Assembly (NCBI RefSeq): GCF_024181585.1
Contig: NZ_CP054258.1
Coordinates: forward strand, 2,604,001-2,668,000
Source: Treponema socranskii subsp. buccale
GTDB lineage: Bacteria; Spirochaetota; Spirochaetia; Treponematales; Treponemataceae
Direction: 5' to 3'
Length of the DNA: 64,000 bases
Shown: positions 25,552-34,592 of the stretch, in pieces
Position numbering within the stretch: position 1 is the first letter of the stretch
How the letters are laid out: each line of letters opens with the position of its first letter
The notes under the pieces: model-generated
What the model saw: the letters and a program-made list of their open reading frames with translations, nothing else
Database searches by the model: none
What the model was told of the DNA's origin: nothing
Translations under genes and position numbers: made by a program

Positions 25552-26547
25552 TTATCTCTTGTACTCCTTGTTGATCTGGCCAACGCTCTTGAGAACCTCA
25601 ATTGTGCTGACCACTTCTTTCTCAACTGTTGCCGTAAAGGCCTTAGTCCTCTCGGTCAGCACTGTAAGCTTGTTTACTGTCATGTAGTCAATCCACTCCC
25701 GGTCAGCTGAAACCTTGTCGCAGATGTCCTGGAACCATGCGACCATACCTGCCGGTGTACCCTTCTTGACGGCATAACCTCTCCACATGGATATGGTATC
25801 AAGTTCCTTTGAATAGCCGAGCTTCTCATAGTTCGGAACATGCTCAAGTCCGGGGACAGGGGTTGGGGTTCCGATTACAAGAGCTCTCACCTCATACTTT
25901 TTCGTGTCTCCGGGGTTTCCGACAGATGCTATTGTCTGACCGCCCAGCAGTGCAGCGAAATTCTTCTTTGCGCTTTCATAGGAGATGGCTTTGAAGTTTA
26001 CGCCTTTAATGGAACCGAAGACCTGTACCGCATCAATGTATTTTGCTCCGTAGTTGGGTTCTGACAGCGTGATGAGGTTTCCTGCCCTTGACCATTGTAT
26101 CAGCTCCTCAAAGGTTCTGAACCGTGAAGTCTTAGGGACGAGTATGCAGTACGGGTCTGCCATAAGATTGTAGATGTAGATGAAACCATCGACATATTCT
26201 GAGCAGTCAAGCTCTGCCTGTATGACGGCATCGAGGTAGGTTGGAGCCAGTGCGAAGACGGTGTAGCCGTCCGCATCCTGGTTCAGAACCCATTCACCGG
26301 CGGTGAGCCCGCCGGCACCTGAGTTGTTATCAACGACGAATGTGGCATCTGTATACTTTGCGGCGATTTCAACCCACTTTCTTGAGTAGAGGTCCATCGC
26401 CCCTCCTACTGCCACATGGTTCATGATTGTAATCGGCTGACGGGGCTTCCATTCCTTTCCGTCTGCTGCACTCTCCTTGCCGCCATTTGCAAATAGAGTT
26501 GTAAGGCTCACGATCAAAATCAATAGTACAGTTAATGCTTTTCTCAT
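25552..26547 (-). CDS. Tripartite tricarboxylate transporter receptor TctC (Bug family)
   Basis: A 331-residue periplasmic binding protein with a signal peptide (KALTVLLILIVSLTTLFANG). The Bug-family features are VVDNNSGAGGLTAGEWVLNQDADGYT and the late AWFQDI. It would capture citrate or another carboxylate for the TctBA permease. The ATG at 26547 follows a GGAGG site 25 bases after the Ppx/GppA stop, so the receptor is in the same operon as a phosphatase, which is unusual. Confidence 0.9.
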   Translation of the reverse strand: MRKALTVLLILIVSLTTLFANGGKESAADGKEWKPRQPITIMNHVAVGGAMDLYSRKWVEIAAKYTDATFVVDNNSGAGGLTAGEWVLNQDADGYTVFALAPTYLDAVIQAELDCSEYVDGFIYIYNLMADPYCILVPKTSRFRTFEELIQWSRAGNLITLSEPNYGAKYIDAVQVFGSIKGVNFKAISYESAKKNFAALLGGQTIASVGNPGDTKKYEVRALVIGTPTPVPGLEHVPNYEKLGYSKELDTISMWRGYAVKKGTPAGMVAWFQDICDKVSADREWIDYMTVNKLTVLTERTKAFTATVEKEVVSTIEVLKSVGQINKEYKR

Positions 26548-26571
26548 TCTTTACCTCCTTGTTTGCATTGC

Positions 26572-27489
26572 TTATTTCCGGAACAGGTCGAAGGCCAGAC
26601 CGTGTCGGAGACCTCTGTCTGAGATTGTCAGCCCATCTGCGCCGAGTCTGTCCGTAATGACTTTCAGAATGCAGGCTCCTGCAAGAATCACATCTGCACG
26701 CTTGGGTTGCAGTCCGGGAAGCTCCTTTCTCTGCTCCACTGTACGCTTTGAGTACTCTTCAATTTGTTCTTCGATATCCTTCTTTGTCAGACGTGAGCCC
26801 TGGATGACCGACGGGTCATACTTGACCATCTTATGCTTCACTGCACCCATGCTGGTGACTGTTCCGCCCATTCCGACAAGCTGCGCCGGTTTCCCGTTGA
26901 CTCCGGCTTCCTTGAATTCCTTGTCTATCTGTGCAATGGCCGCCTGAACATCTGCAGGGGAGACGGGATCCGCTTTCAGGTAGTTCTCCGTGATCCTGAC
27001 TGCACCCAAGTTGACCGAGAACCTCTTGACCATCTGTGTGCCTTTGCCGTAGATGAACTCTGTGCTTCCACCTCCCGTGTCAAAGACCACCAGATCCGCA
27101 TCCTTCTCCAGCGGAAGGCCTGAAAGGATCGCAAGGTAGCTTAGTCTGGCTTCTTCCTCTCCGGGGATGATCTGAACCTCAATACCACAGGTTTTCTTGA
27201 CCTTCTCCACGAATTCAGCGCTGTTACTTGCTTTTCTGAGAGCCATTGTTCCGACGCTCACAATCCGGTCTGCACCAAGTTCCTTGGCCTGTTTCGCAAA
27301 GGCCGCAACAGAAGCGACGTTACGCTCCATCGCCTCCGGACTGATTGCTCCTGTGGAATCAAGGCCCTCACCAAGACGGGCTATGTCATTTGTGTCCAGC
27401 ACTGTCTTTATGGTTCTGTCTGCGGCCAGCTCTCCCACAAAGAACTTGATTGAGTTGGACCCAATGTCAATGATTGCTTTTCTGCTCAC
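26572..27489 (-). CDS. Exopolyphosphatase/pppGpp phosphatase (Ppx/GppA family)
   Basis: A 305-residue member of the actin-like ASKHA fold with only the N-terminal catalytic halves, as in short Ppx proteins. Phosphate-binding loops are DIGSNSIKFFVGE and VFDTGGGSTEFIYGKG; the catalytic Glu region is IIPGEEEARLSYLAI. It would release phosphate from polyphosphate or pppGpp. It stands between a CYTH-like gene and tctC in the foreign segment. Choice between the two substrates cannot be made from sequence. Confidence 0.9.
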   Translation of the reverse strand: MSRKAIIDIGSNSIKFFVGELAADRTIKTVLDTNDIARLGEGLDSTGAISPEAMERNVASVAAFAKQAKELGADRIVSVGTMALRKASNSAEFVEKVKKTCGIEVQIIPGEEEARLSYLAILSGLPLEKDADLVVFDTGGGSTEFIYGKGTQMVKRFSVNLGAVRITENYLKADPVSPADVQAAIAQIDKEFKEAGVNGKPAQLVGMGGTVTSMGAVKHKMVKYDPSVIQGSRLTKKDIEEQIEEYSKRTVEQRKELPGLQPKRADVILAGACILKVITDRLGADGLTISDRGLRHGLAFDLFRK

Positions 27490-27500
27490 GGGCTTCTCCT

Positions 27501-28091
27501 TTAACTCTCCATACCGACAGCCTGTTTCATGGCACGCAGGTAATTGATGTTCGGATAACCCTGCACCCCGAGTTCACGAACGACCTTCATAACCAGTTCC
27601 GGATCAATGTGTTCAACGCAGATCGTCCTGTTTGGAACACCGTTGAACTTCGTCTCCGCAATCTCAACAGTGGTTCCCTCGATATCATAGATGGATCTCT
27701 CCTTGTACACATCAACAATCTCGAGATCCTCGGTCTTTGCAACCAGCTCATCAAGGTACTGCTCATAGGTGTATTCGTCTCTCTCGAGCTTCGGGACTTC
27801 AACCTTGAAATAATTCTTGAACAGATCTGTGATATTCTCCTTTGAAAGCGGGAAGGAGAGCTTTGCGGTCGGGTACCACTGCTCAAGCTTGTCTGCGTTA
27901 ACCTGTCTGAGTGACTTGATATCCATCAGATCATCACGTATCTTGCAGTTCTCGTTGCTGTTTTTTGAGAGTATGTACTTCTCTGAACTCTTCTTGAATG
28001 TCGCCAGCTCATGAGCCTTGATTCTGGCTTCCCCCTCACCGAATTCCTTTCCGAATGTTCTCCATTCCCAACGTGGAATAATCTTTCCCAT
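27501..28091 (-). CDS. CYTH-like protein (possible polyphosphate-linked)
   Basis: A 196-residue soluble protein. The start (IPRWEWRTFGKEFGEGEARI) and the closing block (RSIYDIEGTTVEIAETKFNGVPNRTICVEHIDPELVMKVVRELG) resemble the strands of a CYTH/triphosphate tunnel domain, but the usual ExExK is altered to EWR. The ATG at 28091 follows GAGGAT. It ends 11 bases before Ppx/GppA. A role with inorganic polyphosphate or triphosphates is inferred from that neighbour and is tentative. Confidence 0.55.
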   Translation of the reverse strand: MGKIIPRWEWRTFGKEFGEGEARIKAHELATFKKSSEKYILSKNSNENCKIRDDLMDIKSLRQVNADKLEQWYPTAKLSFPLSKENITDLFKNYFKVEVPKLERDEYTYEQYLDELVAKTEDLEIVDVYKERSIYDIEGTTVEIAETKFNGVPNRTICVEHIDPELVMKVVRELGVQGYPNINYLRAMKQAVGMES

Positions 28092-28322
28092 TGTATCCTC
28101 CAATTCTTTTATTTTCGGGTTTTTAGATCTGCACTTGTATGATAACACTTCATTTGCAAGACGCAAAAATTGATGCACAATTCTATCAATATGAACAGGA
28201 AAATTATATCATGAAAATATTAAAATAACAAGAAATCGACAGCAGAAATCGACAGCATATATACGATAACGTGCACGTACCGTGCTCCGTGATTTTTTTG
28301 CCGCATATACACTATGCCTGAT

Positions 28323-28359
28323 AAAAAAACCTGCCGCTATAACCGCGGCAGGTTTTTTT
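28323..28359. terminator. Bidirectional terminator after truncated BspA gene
   Basis: CCTGCCGC (28330-28337) and GCGGCAGG (28345-28352) pair around a seven-base loop, flanked by seven As and seven Ts. It ends 3 bases before the stop codon position of the BspA-like gene on the minus strand. Confidence 0.88.
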
Positions 28360-28362
28360 ATT

Positions 28363-31032
28363 TTATTCGGGATTCTTTACGGCAAACCAATAATAGCCGG
28401 CATCTTTATTATAAATCGGAAAAGCCTTTTCCGGAGATCCCAAATCGAGATTGGCTAGATAATCGATTTTTTCCGCCTTTGACACATCGGACGCTTTCCA
28501 CACTGCTTTATCCTCTGTTTTATACCAAGTATAAGTAATACGAAACTCGGATGATATACCCATTTGAAGATCAAAATACGTTATGGATGATGCATTCGCA
28601 AATGCGCTCTTACCGAAATGCGTAATCGACTCAACCAAACGATGATTAAACATCTTCACGCTCTTACAATTCTGAAATGCACAATCTCGTATAAATACAA
28701 CATCCTTTAATGTACTGTCCGAAATATCTTCAACGAGCGTATCCTTATTATTACGCATAACATACAACGAATACGACCTCGACAGTGTATCAATACGGGT
28801 CGCTTCATTGCACCAGTCCGCAAGCGTTCCGGTAAAGTGCACTTCGATATTGTCCGGAAATCCTGCAGTCCCATACTTTCCTTCAACAACGGTATCTTTA
28901 CCGAGCGTTATGCTGCGGAGACCGGTACAGTATAAAAATACATTGTCTTTTACCGTTACCTTATTCGGAATAACGACGGCGGAAAGCGACTTACAGTGGT
29001 CGAATGCGTGGTCCTCTAGCGTTCTGTTCTCAGCGCTTTCGGAAATCGTAAGATCGTCAAGCGCCGGACATCCGCGGAACGCTTCTTCTCCGACGGTTAC
29101 GGCTCCTTTTCCGATAGAAACCGTTTTAAGCGTCTCACAACAATAAAACGCTCTTTCTCCTATGCTCGTCACGGTATCGGGCAGTATAACTTTTTTCAGT
29201 CCCGCCGCCAAAAAGGCCTCCTTCCCGATCGTTTGCAAATTCGGCGGAAGCGTCTCTATGTCCAGCTTTGTACAGTTTGAAAATGCATTCGCCCCTATCG
29301 ATATAATACCGGCAGGGAGCGTTACGGCGGTTAAAGCACTGCATCCCCCAAAAACGGATTCATGTAAAACGGAAAGCTGCGAATCGTTCATCTTCAATAA
29401 AGAAAGCGCCGTACACTTATAAAAAGCGCTGTCGCCCAGTTCGCTGAGCTTTTTCGGCAGCGTTACGGCAGTGAGCTTTTCACAAAAACCAAATGCGCGT
29501 TCTCCGATCTTCTCTACAGTCGAAGGAATCGTAACCGCCGTAAGGTTTTTACAATACGCAAAAGCTTCCTTAGATATGCTCGTAACTCCTTCTTCTATGA
29601 CGACTTCTTTTACCGCAGATTGATAAAAGAATTTAGTTTGCCGGCCTTCGGTATTTCCTTCCGCATGACGGACCACGGCTTTGTTCAGCTTCGGACACTT
29701 GTAGAGCGGTTCATCATTATCATACAAATAAAAATCATCCGTTGTACACAAATCGTAGATACTTATCGATTCCAACGAAGTGCATCCCTCAAACGCCCTG
29801 ACACCTACCTTCGTTACGCTCGCGGGAAGCGAAATATCGGTAAGCGCCGAACAATTTACAAAAGCCCTGTCTCCGACGGTCAGAGTACCCGAACCGCCCG
29901 CTTCCGAAAAGACAACGGTTTTAAGCGCTCCGCACCCTGCAAATGAGTTGCTGCCGAGCGCCGTAAGATTTTTAGCCAACGTCGCCTTCGTAAGCGCGCT
30001 GCAATCGTTAAATGCGCTTTCATCAATTACCCTTACCGAATCCGGTATCGTTATGTCGGTAAGGGCGGCACAGCCATTAAATGCGCTCGATCCTATCGTC
30101 TCAAGCCCGTCATTGAGCGTTAAATTCGAAAGCGCGGCACAGCCTGCAAATGCTCTCCTACCGATCGATTGTACGCTGCCGGCAACGGAAACCGTCGTAA
30201 GAGATACACAGTTTTCGAACATTTCGCCTCCTATTTTCGGGACACCGTCCGACACGACGAGCGTTTTTATATTTTTCCCTGCAAACATTTTTTGTACGAT
30301 ACCCGTCGTATTGCCGTCGGTATGGGTAACCGTAACGGACTCAAGATTCGTACAATCTTTTAACAACCGACTTGCGTAATAACCACCCGTAATGAGCGTA
30401 CCGTCGGAAATCGAAAAATTTTTCAACCCTGTGCAGCCGATAAGCGCATCGTATGCGATTTTCGTTACCCCGGTTCCGAGCGTAAGTTCGCCCAATGCCG
30501 TACACCCCGAAAATGCCTGCGATTGAATTTCCGTGACGCTGACGGGCAGTCGAATATTCGTCAGCTTTGCACAGTTTTGAAAACATCCTCTGAAAAAGCC
30601 GCTGACAATCTTTGTTATACCTATCGCCGCGGTCATATCGAGAGAAACGTTTGCGTTCGAGTCTTTTATTTTGCTGCCGAGCGTGCTTACATCACTGTTC
30701 AGCCACGCACCGAAGATCGCGATATCGACACGATCGGATTCTTTTGTTAAATCGAGTTTGTCTATTTCGGAAACGGTGTAACGAGAACCGTCTGCCCGCG
30801 TCACCCGAACTGAAAGCGGTTCTTCTACGGTTATCGTGCATGAAGCGGTTTTATTCCCCGCCTGTGCCGTCACGGTCGCCGTACCGCCGTCTTTTGCCGT
30901 TACGGTCACGCTTGAACCGGTCGATGCGCTCAGCGAAACGGAGGAACCGCTTACCGACCACGAAACCGTTGTATCCGTCGCCGTACGGGGCAGTACCGAA
31001 AAATGTAAAAGTCGCCTGCTTCGGTTAGAGGA
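28363..31032 (-). pseudogene. BspA-like leucine-rich repeat protein, 5'-truncated
   Basis: The open frame of 889 codons starts at a stop codon inside the 30-bp repeat and has no signal peptide; the first usable start is a GTG at 30909. It begins mid-way in a Big2-like immunoglobulin domain (LPRTATDTTVSWSVSGSSV ... TASCTITVEEP), then carries many LRR_5 repeats (for example SLTTVSVAGSVQSIGRRAFAGCAALSNLTL). Full BspA homologues are secreted adhesins. Without a signal peptide this copy should not reach the surface, so I treat it as a decayed or reserve copy. It could still donate sequence by recombination. Confidence 0.75.
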
Positions 31033-31036
31033 TTAA
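31007..31036 (-). repeat. 30-bp direct repeat, copy 1
   Basis: Identical over 30 bases to 31756-31785 and in the same orientation. On the minus strand it contains CTCTAACCGAAGCAGGCGAC. It lies after the HigBA pair and at the exact point where the BspA-like frame is broken. Confidence 0.9.
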
Positions 31037-31048
31037 TATTCCGATTCG

Positions 31049-31342
31049 TTACATCGTTTTTGCTATCGGTGTAGGCGTGAGCGTATAGCCGATAGCGTGG
31101 AGAATGTTAAACACCGTTGAAAAAGCGGGGTTCGCTTCGGGGGCAAGTGCCTTGTAAAGCCCATCTCTTGTAATGCCCGCTTCCTTTGCCGTCTTTGTCA
31201 TTCCCCTTGCTCTTGCCACTGCGTTTATTGCACGGAGTAAATCTTCAGGTGTCCCCTCTTTGGCATTATAGTCAAGATAGCCTTTTTGTAATTCTTCGGT
31301 ATCAAGATATTCTGCCATATCAAATTCAGTCAATTTTTCCAT
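31049..31342 (-). CDS. HigA-type antitoxin (addiction-module antidote)
   Basis: A 97-residue protein with the antidote pattern DYNAKEGTPEDLLRAINAVARARGMTKTAKEAGITRDGLYKALAPEANPAFSTVFNILHAIGYTLT, including a helix-turn-helix (TKTAKEAGITRDGLYKAL). It overlaps the end of the toxin gene by 17 bases. It would neutralise the HigB-like toxin and repress the operon. The repeat begins 13 bases after its stop. Confidence 0.9.
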   Translation of the reverse strand: MEKLTEFDMAEYLDTEELQKGYLDYNAKEGTPEDLLRAINAVARARGMTKTAKEAGITRDGLYKALAPEANPAFSTVFNILHAIGYTLTPTPIAKTM

Positions 31343-31661
31343 AATCGATACCCCCGGCCATTTTCTTGGCGGTCTTTATATCCTCATCCTGTGTTGATTT
31401 ATCACCGCCTACAAGAAGTATTACAATCCGCTTTCCATTGTTCGTAAAATAAACCCTGTAGCCTTTTCCTACATCTATCCTCAGCTCAAAAACTCCGCCG
31501 CCGACCGACTTTGAGTCTCCGAAATTGCCGACTGTCATTCTTGCAATTCTTTGACCTATGGCGAATTTCGCTCTTTCATCACGGAGTTTTTTAAACCATT
31601 TCTTATACGTTTCTGTCTGTAATACCTTATACACAATTATACTGTATAGCATAGTATACAC
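31326..31661 (-). CDS. HigB/RelE-type toxin (addiction-module killer)
   Basis: A RelE/ParE-fold mRNA interferase-like toxin. TETYKKWFKKLRDERAKFAIGQRIARM, GVFELRIDVGKGYRVYFTN and VILLVGGDKSTQDEDIKTAKKMA are the family's conserved parts. The start is uncertain: a GTG near 31634 (YKVLQTETY) matches homologues better than the longer frame, because a TATAAT and a GTATAC-rich palindrome lie within the first codons. Toxin precedes antitoxin, as in HigBA. The gene pair is bracketed by the 30-bp repeats. Confidence 0.88.
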   Translation of the reverse strand: MYTMLYSIIVYKVLQTETYKKWFKKLRDERAKFAIGQRIARMTVGNFGDSKSVGGGVFELRIDVGKGYRVYFTNNGKRIVILLVGGDKSTQDEDIKTAKKMAGGIDYGKID

Positions 31662-31755
31662 TTCGTCAACAGTTTTTTCTAAAAATCGCCCGAAACACCA
31701 ACCTTTTAAGATAAACAGCCGATGAAATAATCAATGAGGTTGCCGCAACAGCAAG

Positions 31756-31785
31756 AAAAGTCGCCTGCTTCGGTTAGAGGATTAA
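31756..31785 (-). repeat. 30-bp direct repeat, copy 2
   Basis: Perfect match to 31007-31036. It lies 13 bases after the stop codon of the small secreted-protein gene, so each copy follows a gene at its 3' end, in the order gene, repeat, higBA, repeat. Confidence 0.9.
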
Positions 31786-31798
31786 CGAAAAAATAATA

Positions 31799-32224
31799 CT
31801 ACTCTTTTTCAGTTACAGCTTTTGCAAAATAATAGGCAAACGAATTTCCGTTATCCTTTATAACGGCTATCAAAAATTTAACGGTATCCTGATCCGGCGT
31901 ACGATACCAATATACGAGGTATATTTCTCCGTCTTCCAAATCATATTCGGACAAAGCGGATCGGCACAGCCATAAATCCTCTTTGGTAAGTTTTAATATA
32001 TCGGAAACATCATATTTTCCGTCTAAGTAAACTTTTTGCAATTCCTCTTTAGCTTTTTCAAGTTCTTCAAGATATCGCTCAGAATCGCCCTTCCCTATAT
32101 ACTCTGCTTTCGCATAACCTTTATACCCGGTTTCCCAATCGGAATAATATTTAAACGGTTCATTCGCACAAATTACCTGCACCGCAATAAAAAATATCGC
32201 AAACACGATACCGACGCGCTTCAT
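31799..32224 (-). CDS. Small secreted protein of unknown function
   Basis: A 141-residue protein with a signal peptide (MKRVGIVFAIFFIAVQVICA) and a mature part with a charged helix (SERYLEELEKAKEELQKVYL) and a strand-rich end (DGEIYLVYWYRTPDQDTVKFLIAVIKDNG). I recognise no family. It starts 11 bases after the MMPL exporter of the right APE half on the same strand, so it may be read through from that operon. It stands where ApeN would be expected but shows no lipobox. Confidence 0.65.
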   Translation of the reverse strand: MKRVGIVFAIFFIAVQVICANEPFKYYSDWETGYKGYAKAEYIGKGDSERYLEELEKAKEELQKVYLDGKYDVSDILKLTKEDLWLCRSALSEYDLEDGEIYLVYWYRTPDQDTVKFLIAVIKDNGNSFAYYFAKAVTEKE

Positions 32225-32234
32225 AAATCGCCTC

Positions 32235-34592
32235 CTACAGCACCGTACACAAAAACGCGGTCGTCAAACCCAAAAAGATCGAAAGGCCCAGCATATGTAC
32301 GGGCACGAAGGAACTGAGTGCGAGCGCACCGAAAGAAACGGCGGTCGTCAAAAACGACAGCAAAATCGCAAAGGGTTCGAGCCGCGCGTTCACGGACGTG
32401 TCGCTGCGTTTTTCATTTTCGATCATATAGATGACGTAGTCGAGACCGAGTCCGAAAACCAAAATCATGCCGGTGATTGAAAAGAATTCGAGCGGTATGC
32501 CGCGCGCTGAAAAAATCGACGCGATGACAAGCACGATGAGCAGCGGAATCGACGCGATTTTCAGAGTGTGTCTCCAATTGTAAAAAATCTTCAACACGAT
32601 GACGATGACAACGTATGCGATTGCAAACAGCATCAAAATCGTTTTCGTCAGGCGGTCCAAATCGCGTCCGATATCTTTGATTTTATTTTCAAAGTAAACA
32701 TTCGGATCTTCCGATGCTATGCGTATATATGCATCCTCATCGGTAATCGACATGGGAAGCACGATCGAATAATATCTTCCGTCGATTTCGCCGAGCCACG
32801 CGGAAGATATCGCTTTTTTAAGGTATTCGGGGATATCGCCTTCCGGCGTGACGTATTTTTCACCGTCGGCATCGTAAGACGCTTGCAATCCCGCAGCAAG
32901 AGAAGCATCGTAGCCGAGCAGTTCGTATTGGACAGGCGCGAGCGCCAAAAGCCTTCCCGCCGCTTCATGAGATTTTTTTTGCTTTGCCGCAGAGGGAATA
33001 TACTGCGATGTCGCAACGTAACCGCCGAGCTCTTTGCCTTTATTAATTTCGGTCAGGCGCGCACACAGCGCTTCTTCCGTTTCAAGCGTTTTTTCAACCG
33101 TATCTCCGGCTATGATAAACCAGCCGGTCGGATTGTAGTTAAGCACTTTATACGAAATGACGGCATCGTCTCGGACGCGCCCCTGCGCTTCGTACAATTT
33201 ATTGACATCGTTTTCTATTTTAATATTTTTCCGATTGATGAAAAGCGTCGTAAGGGTCACCGTAAAAACGGCGGCTACTGCAATCCGTCCGATTTTCTTT
33301 TTGTCGTACCAGGCAGGCGCGGAAATCATATTGACAAGAGGAATGACACGCTTCGCATCGGCCGGAATCGCAAGCAAAGGATACATACTTACGACGGTTA
33401 AAAATGCGCTGAAAATGCCGGTAAGCGAAAACACCGCCATCTGCTTGAGCAATCCGAAGGGCGCAAATACGAGGATAAGGTAGCAGAGTTCGGTAGAGAT
33501 AAGCGACAGCAAAAGACCGGTCATCAAATGTCGGCGGATTTCCGCTCCGCTCGCAAGCGTTCGGTTCGCTTTCCAGTGGATAAAAAAATGCAGACTGTAA
33601 TCGATACATGAACCGATCAACGACGTTCCGAACACGAGCGTCAGTATGTGAATCCGGGCGAAGCACATGTATGTCATCGCAAATGCGGCTGCAATCGAAA
33701 GCAAAATCGACATGATGGACAAAACGATCGGCAGCGGATTTCTAAACACGAGCAGCAGTAAAATAATAATACCGAGCAGCGTCACGGTCGAAATGATTGA
33801 AATTTCGTTGCTCGCCGATGTCGAACTTTTGTGGCTGTGAAAGGGCGTACCCGAATACACAAAGCGCACACCGTCTTTTTCAAGCGGTTCGCAGACTTCA
33901 TAAATCCGCACGACGGCATTCGACTTGCTTGCGAGCGCCGCTCCCTCTTTGCTTAAAATGCCCTGAATCATCACGTACCAGACGCCTTCGTATTCCGTCG
34001 CGAGTACGCCGTCTTTCGGTGAAACGGACGTTCCCGAATTTTCGAGCGACGCAAGATAATACTGCAATATGTATTCGTCGAGCATAAAAGGATCGTCGTC
34101 GAGATTTTCAAGAGAAGAAAACGTAAAGGCGCCGTACGCTTTCGCGAGTGCGTTTTCCGCAAAGCTTTCCGCGCCGCCCGGAGATGAAAGCGTTTCGATC
34201 GCGTCATCGTCGAGCAGATTCCAGCGGTATTCGTGAACGAACTTCTTCACGCCTTCGAGCATCGCCGCATCGGAATAAAGCGATACCGATTTGAAACCGT
34301 CGCTCGATTCGAGCTTTCCGTACACGGTTTCCGCAACCGCCTTCGCCGTATTGAAATCTTTATGCGACACGAGGATAAATACGTTTTGACCCGTCGTTTC
34401 GGTGAGACGCTCGTCGGCGACGCCCATCGCTTTGCCGATATCCGGTTTGGGCAGCATATTGAAAAGATCGGCGTCGAGGTTTACCCTGCCCGCTCGCGCA
34501 ATGATAAAAAGGCACGGAATGAGAATGAGCGCGTGAAAAACGAGCCACGTAAATGCGAAAGTTTTATTTCGCGGCAAAGACGGCTTTTTCAT
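32235..34592 (-). CDS. MMPL/RND exporter of the APE-type cluster (ApeM-like)
   Basis: A 785-residue membrane exporter with two MMPL halves. The first half has VFGTSLIGSCIDYSLHFFIHWKA and the second LVFGLGLDYVIYMIENEKRSD, the conserved polar helix of this superfamily. It overlaps the LolA-like gene by 29 bases. In aryl-polyene clusters the exporter works with LolA-like and lipoprotein partners to deliver the lipid-linked polyene to the outer membrane. The ApeN, O, P, Q, R genes that normally follow are 28 kb away. Confidence 0.85.
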   Translation of the reverse strand: MKKPSLPRNKTFAFTWLVFHALILIPCLFIIARAGRVNLDADLFNMLPKPDIGKAMGVADERLTETTGQNVFILVSHKDFNTAKAVAETVYGKLESSDGFKSVSLYSDAAMLEGVKKFVHEYRWNLLDDDAIETLSSPGGAESFAENALAKAYGAFTFSSLENLDDDPFMLDEYILQYYLASLENSGTSVSPKDGVLATEYEGVWYVMIQGILSKEGAALASKSNAVVRIYEVCEPLEKDGVRFVYSGTPFHSHKSSTSASNEISIISTVTLLGIIILLLLVFRNPLPIVLSIMSILLSIAAAFAMTYMCFARIHILTLVFGTSLIGSCIDYSLHFFIHWKANRTLASGAEIRRHLMTGLLLSLISTELCYLILVFAPFGLLKQMAVFSLTGIFSAFLTVVSMYPLLAIPADAKRVIPLVNMISAPAWYDKKKIGRIAVAAVFTVTLTTLFINRKNIKIENDVNKLYEAQGRVRDDAVISYKVLNYNPTGWFIIAGDTVEKTLETEEALCARLTEINKGKELGGYVATSQYIPSAAKQKKSHEAAGRLLALAPVQYELLGYDASLAAGLQASYDADGEKYVTPEGDIPEYLKKAISSAWLGEIDGRYYSIVLPMSITDEDAYIRIASEDPNVYFENKIKDIGRDLDRLTKTILMLFAIAYVVIVIVLKIFYNWRHTLKIASIPLLIVLVIASIFSARGIPLEFFSITGMILVFGLGLDYVIYMIENEKRSDTSVNARLEPFAILLSFLTTAVSFGALALSSFVPVHMLGLSIFLGLTTAFLCTVL

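Larger units (their letters stand above)
23350..28240. mobile_element. Compositionally foreign segment carrying CYTH-ppx-tctCBA
   Basis: Across these five genes the CpG-rich pattern of the flanks disappears, lysine is mostly AAG rather than AAA, and codons such as AGG, CTC and GGG are common. The left edge cuts a BspA-like gene; the right edge lies in AT-rich sequence before another BspA-like gene. No transposase, integrase or clear terminal repeats are visible, so entry by homologous or illegitimate recombination is as likely as by an element. Boundaries are approximate. Confidence 0.6.

Noticed and set aside
28363-30909. The many repeated motifs in the BspA gene as a CRISPR or DNA repeat array
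   Set aside because: The repeats are at protein level (LRR_5, about 23 residues) with varied DNA, and there are no constant repeats or spacers.
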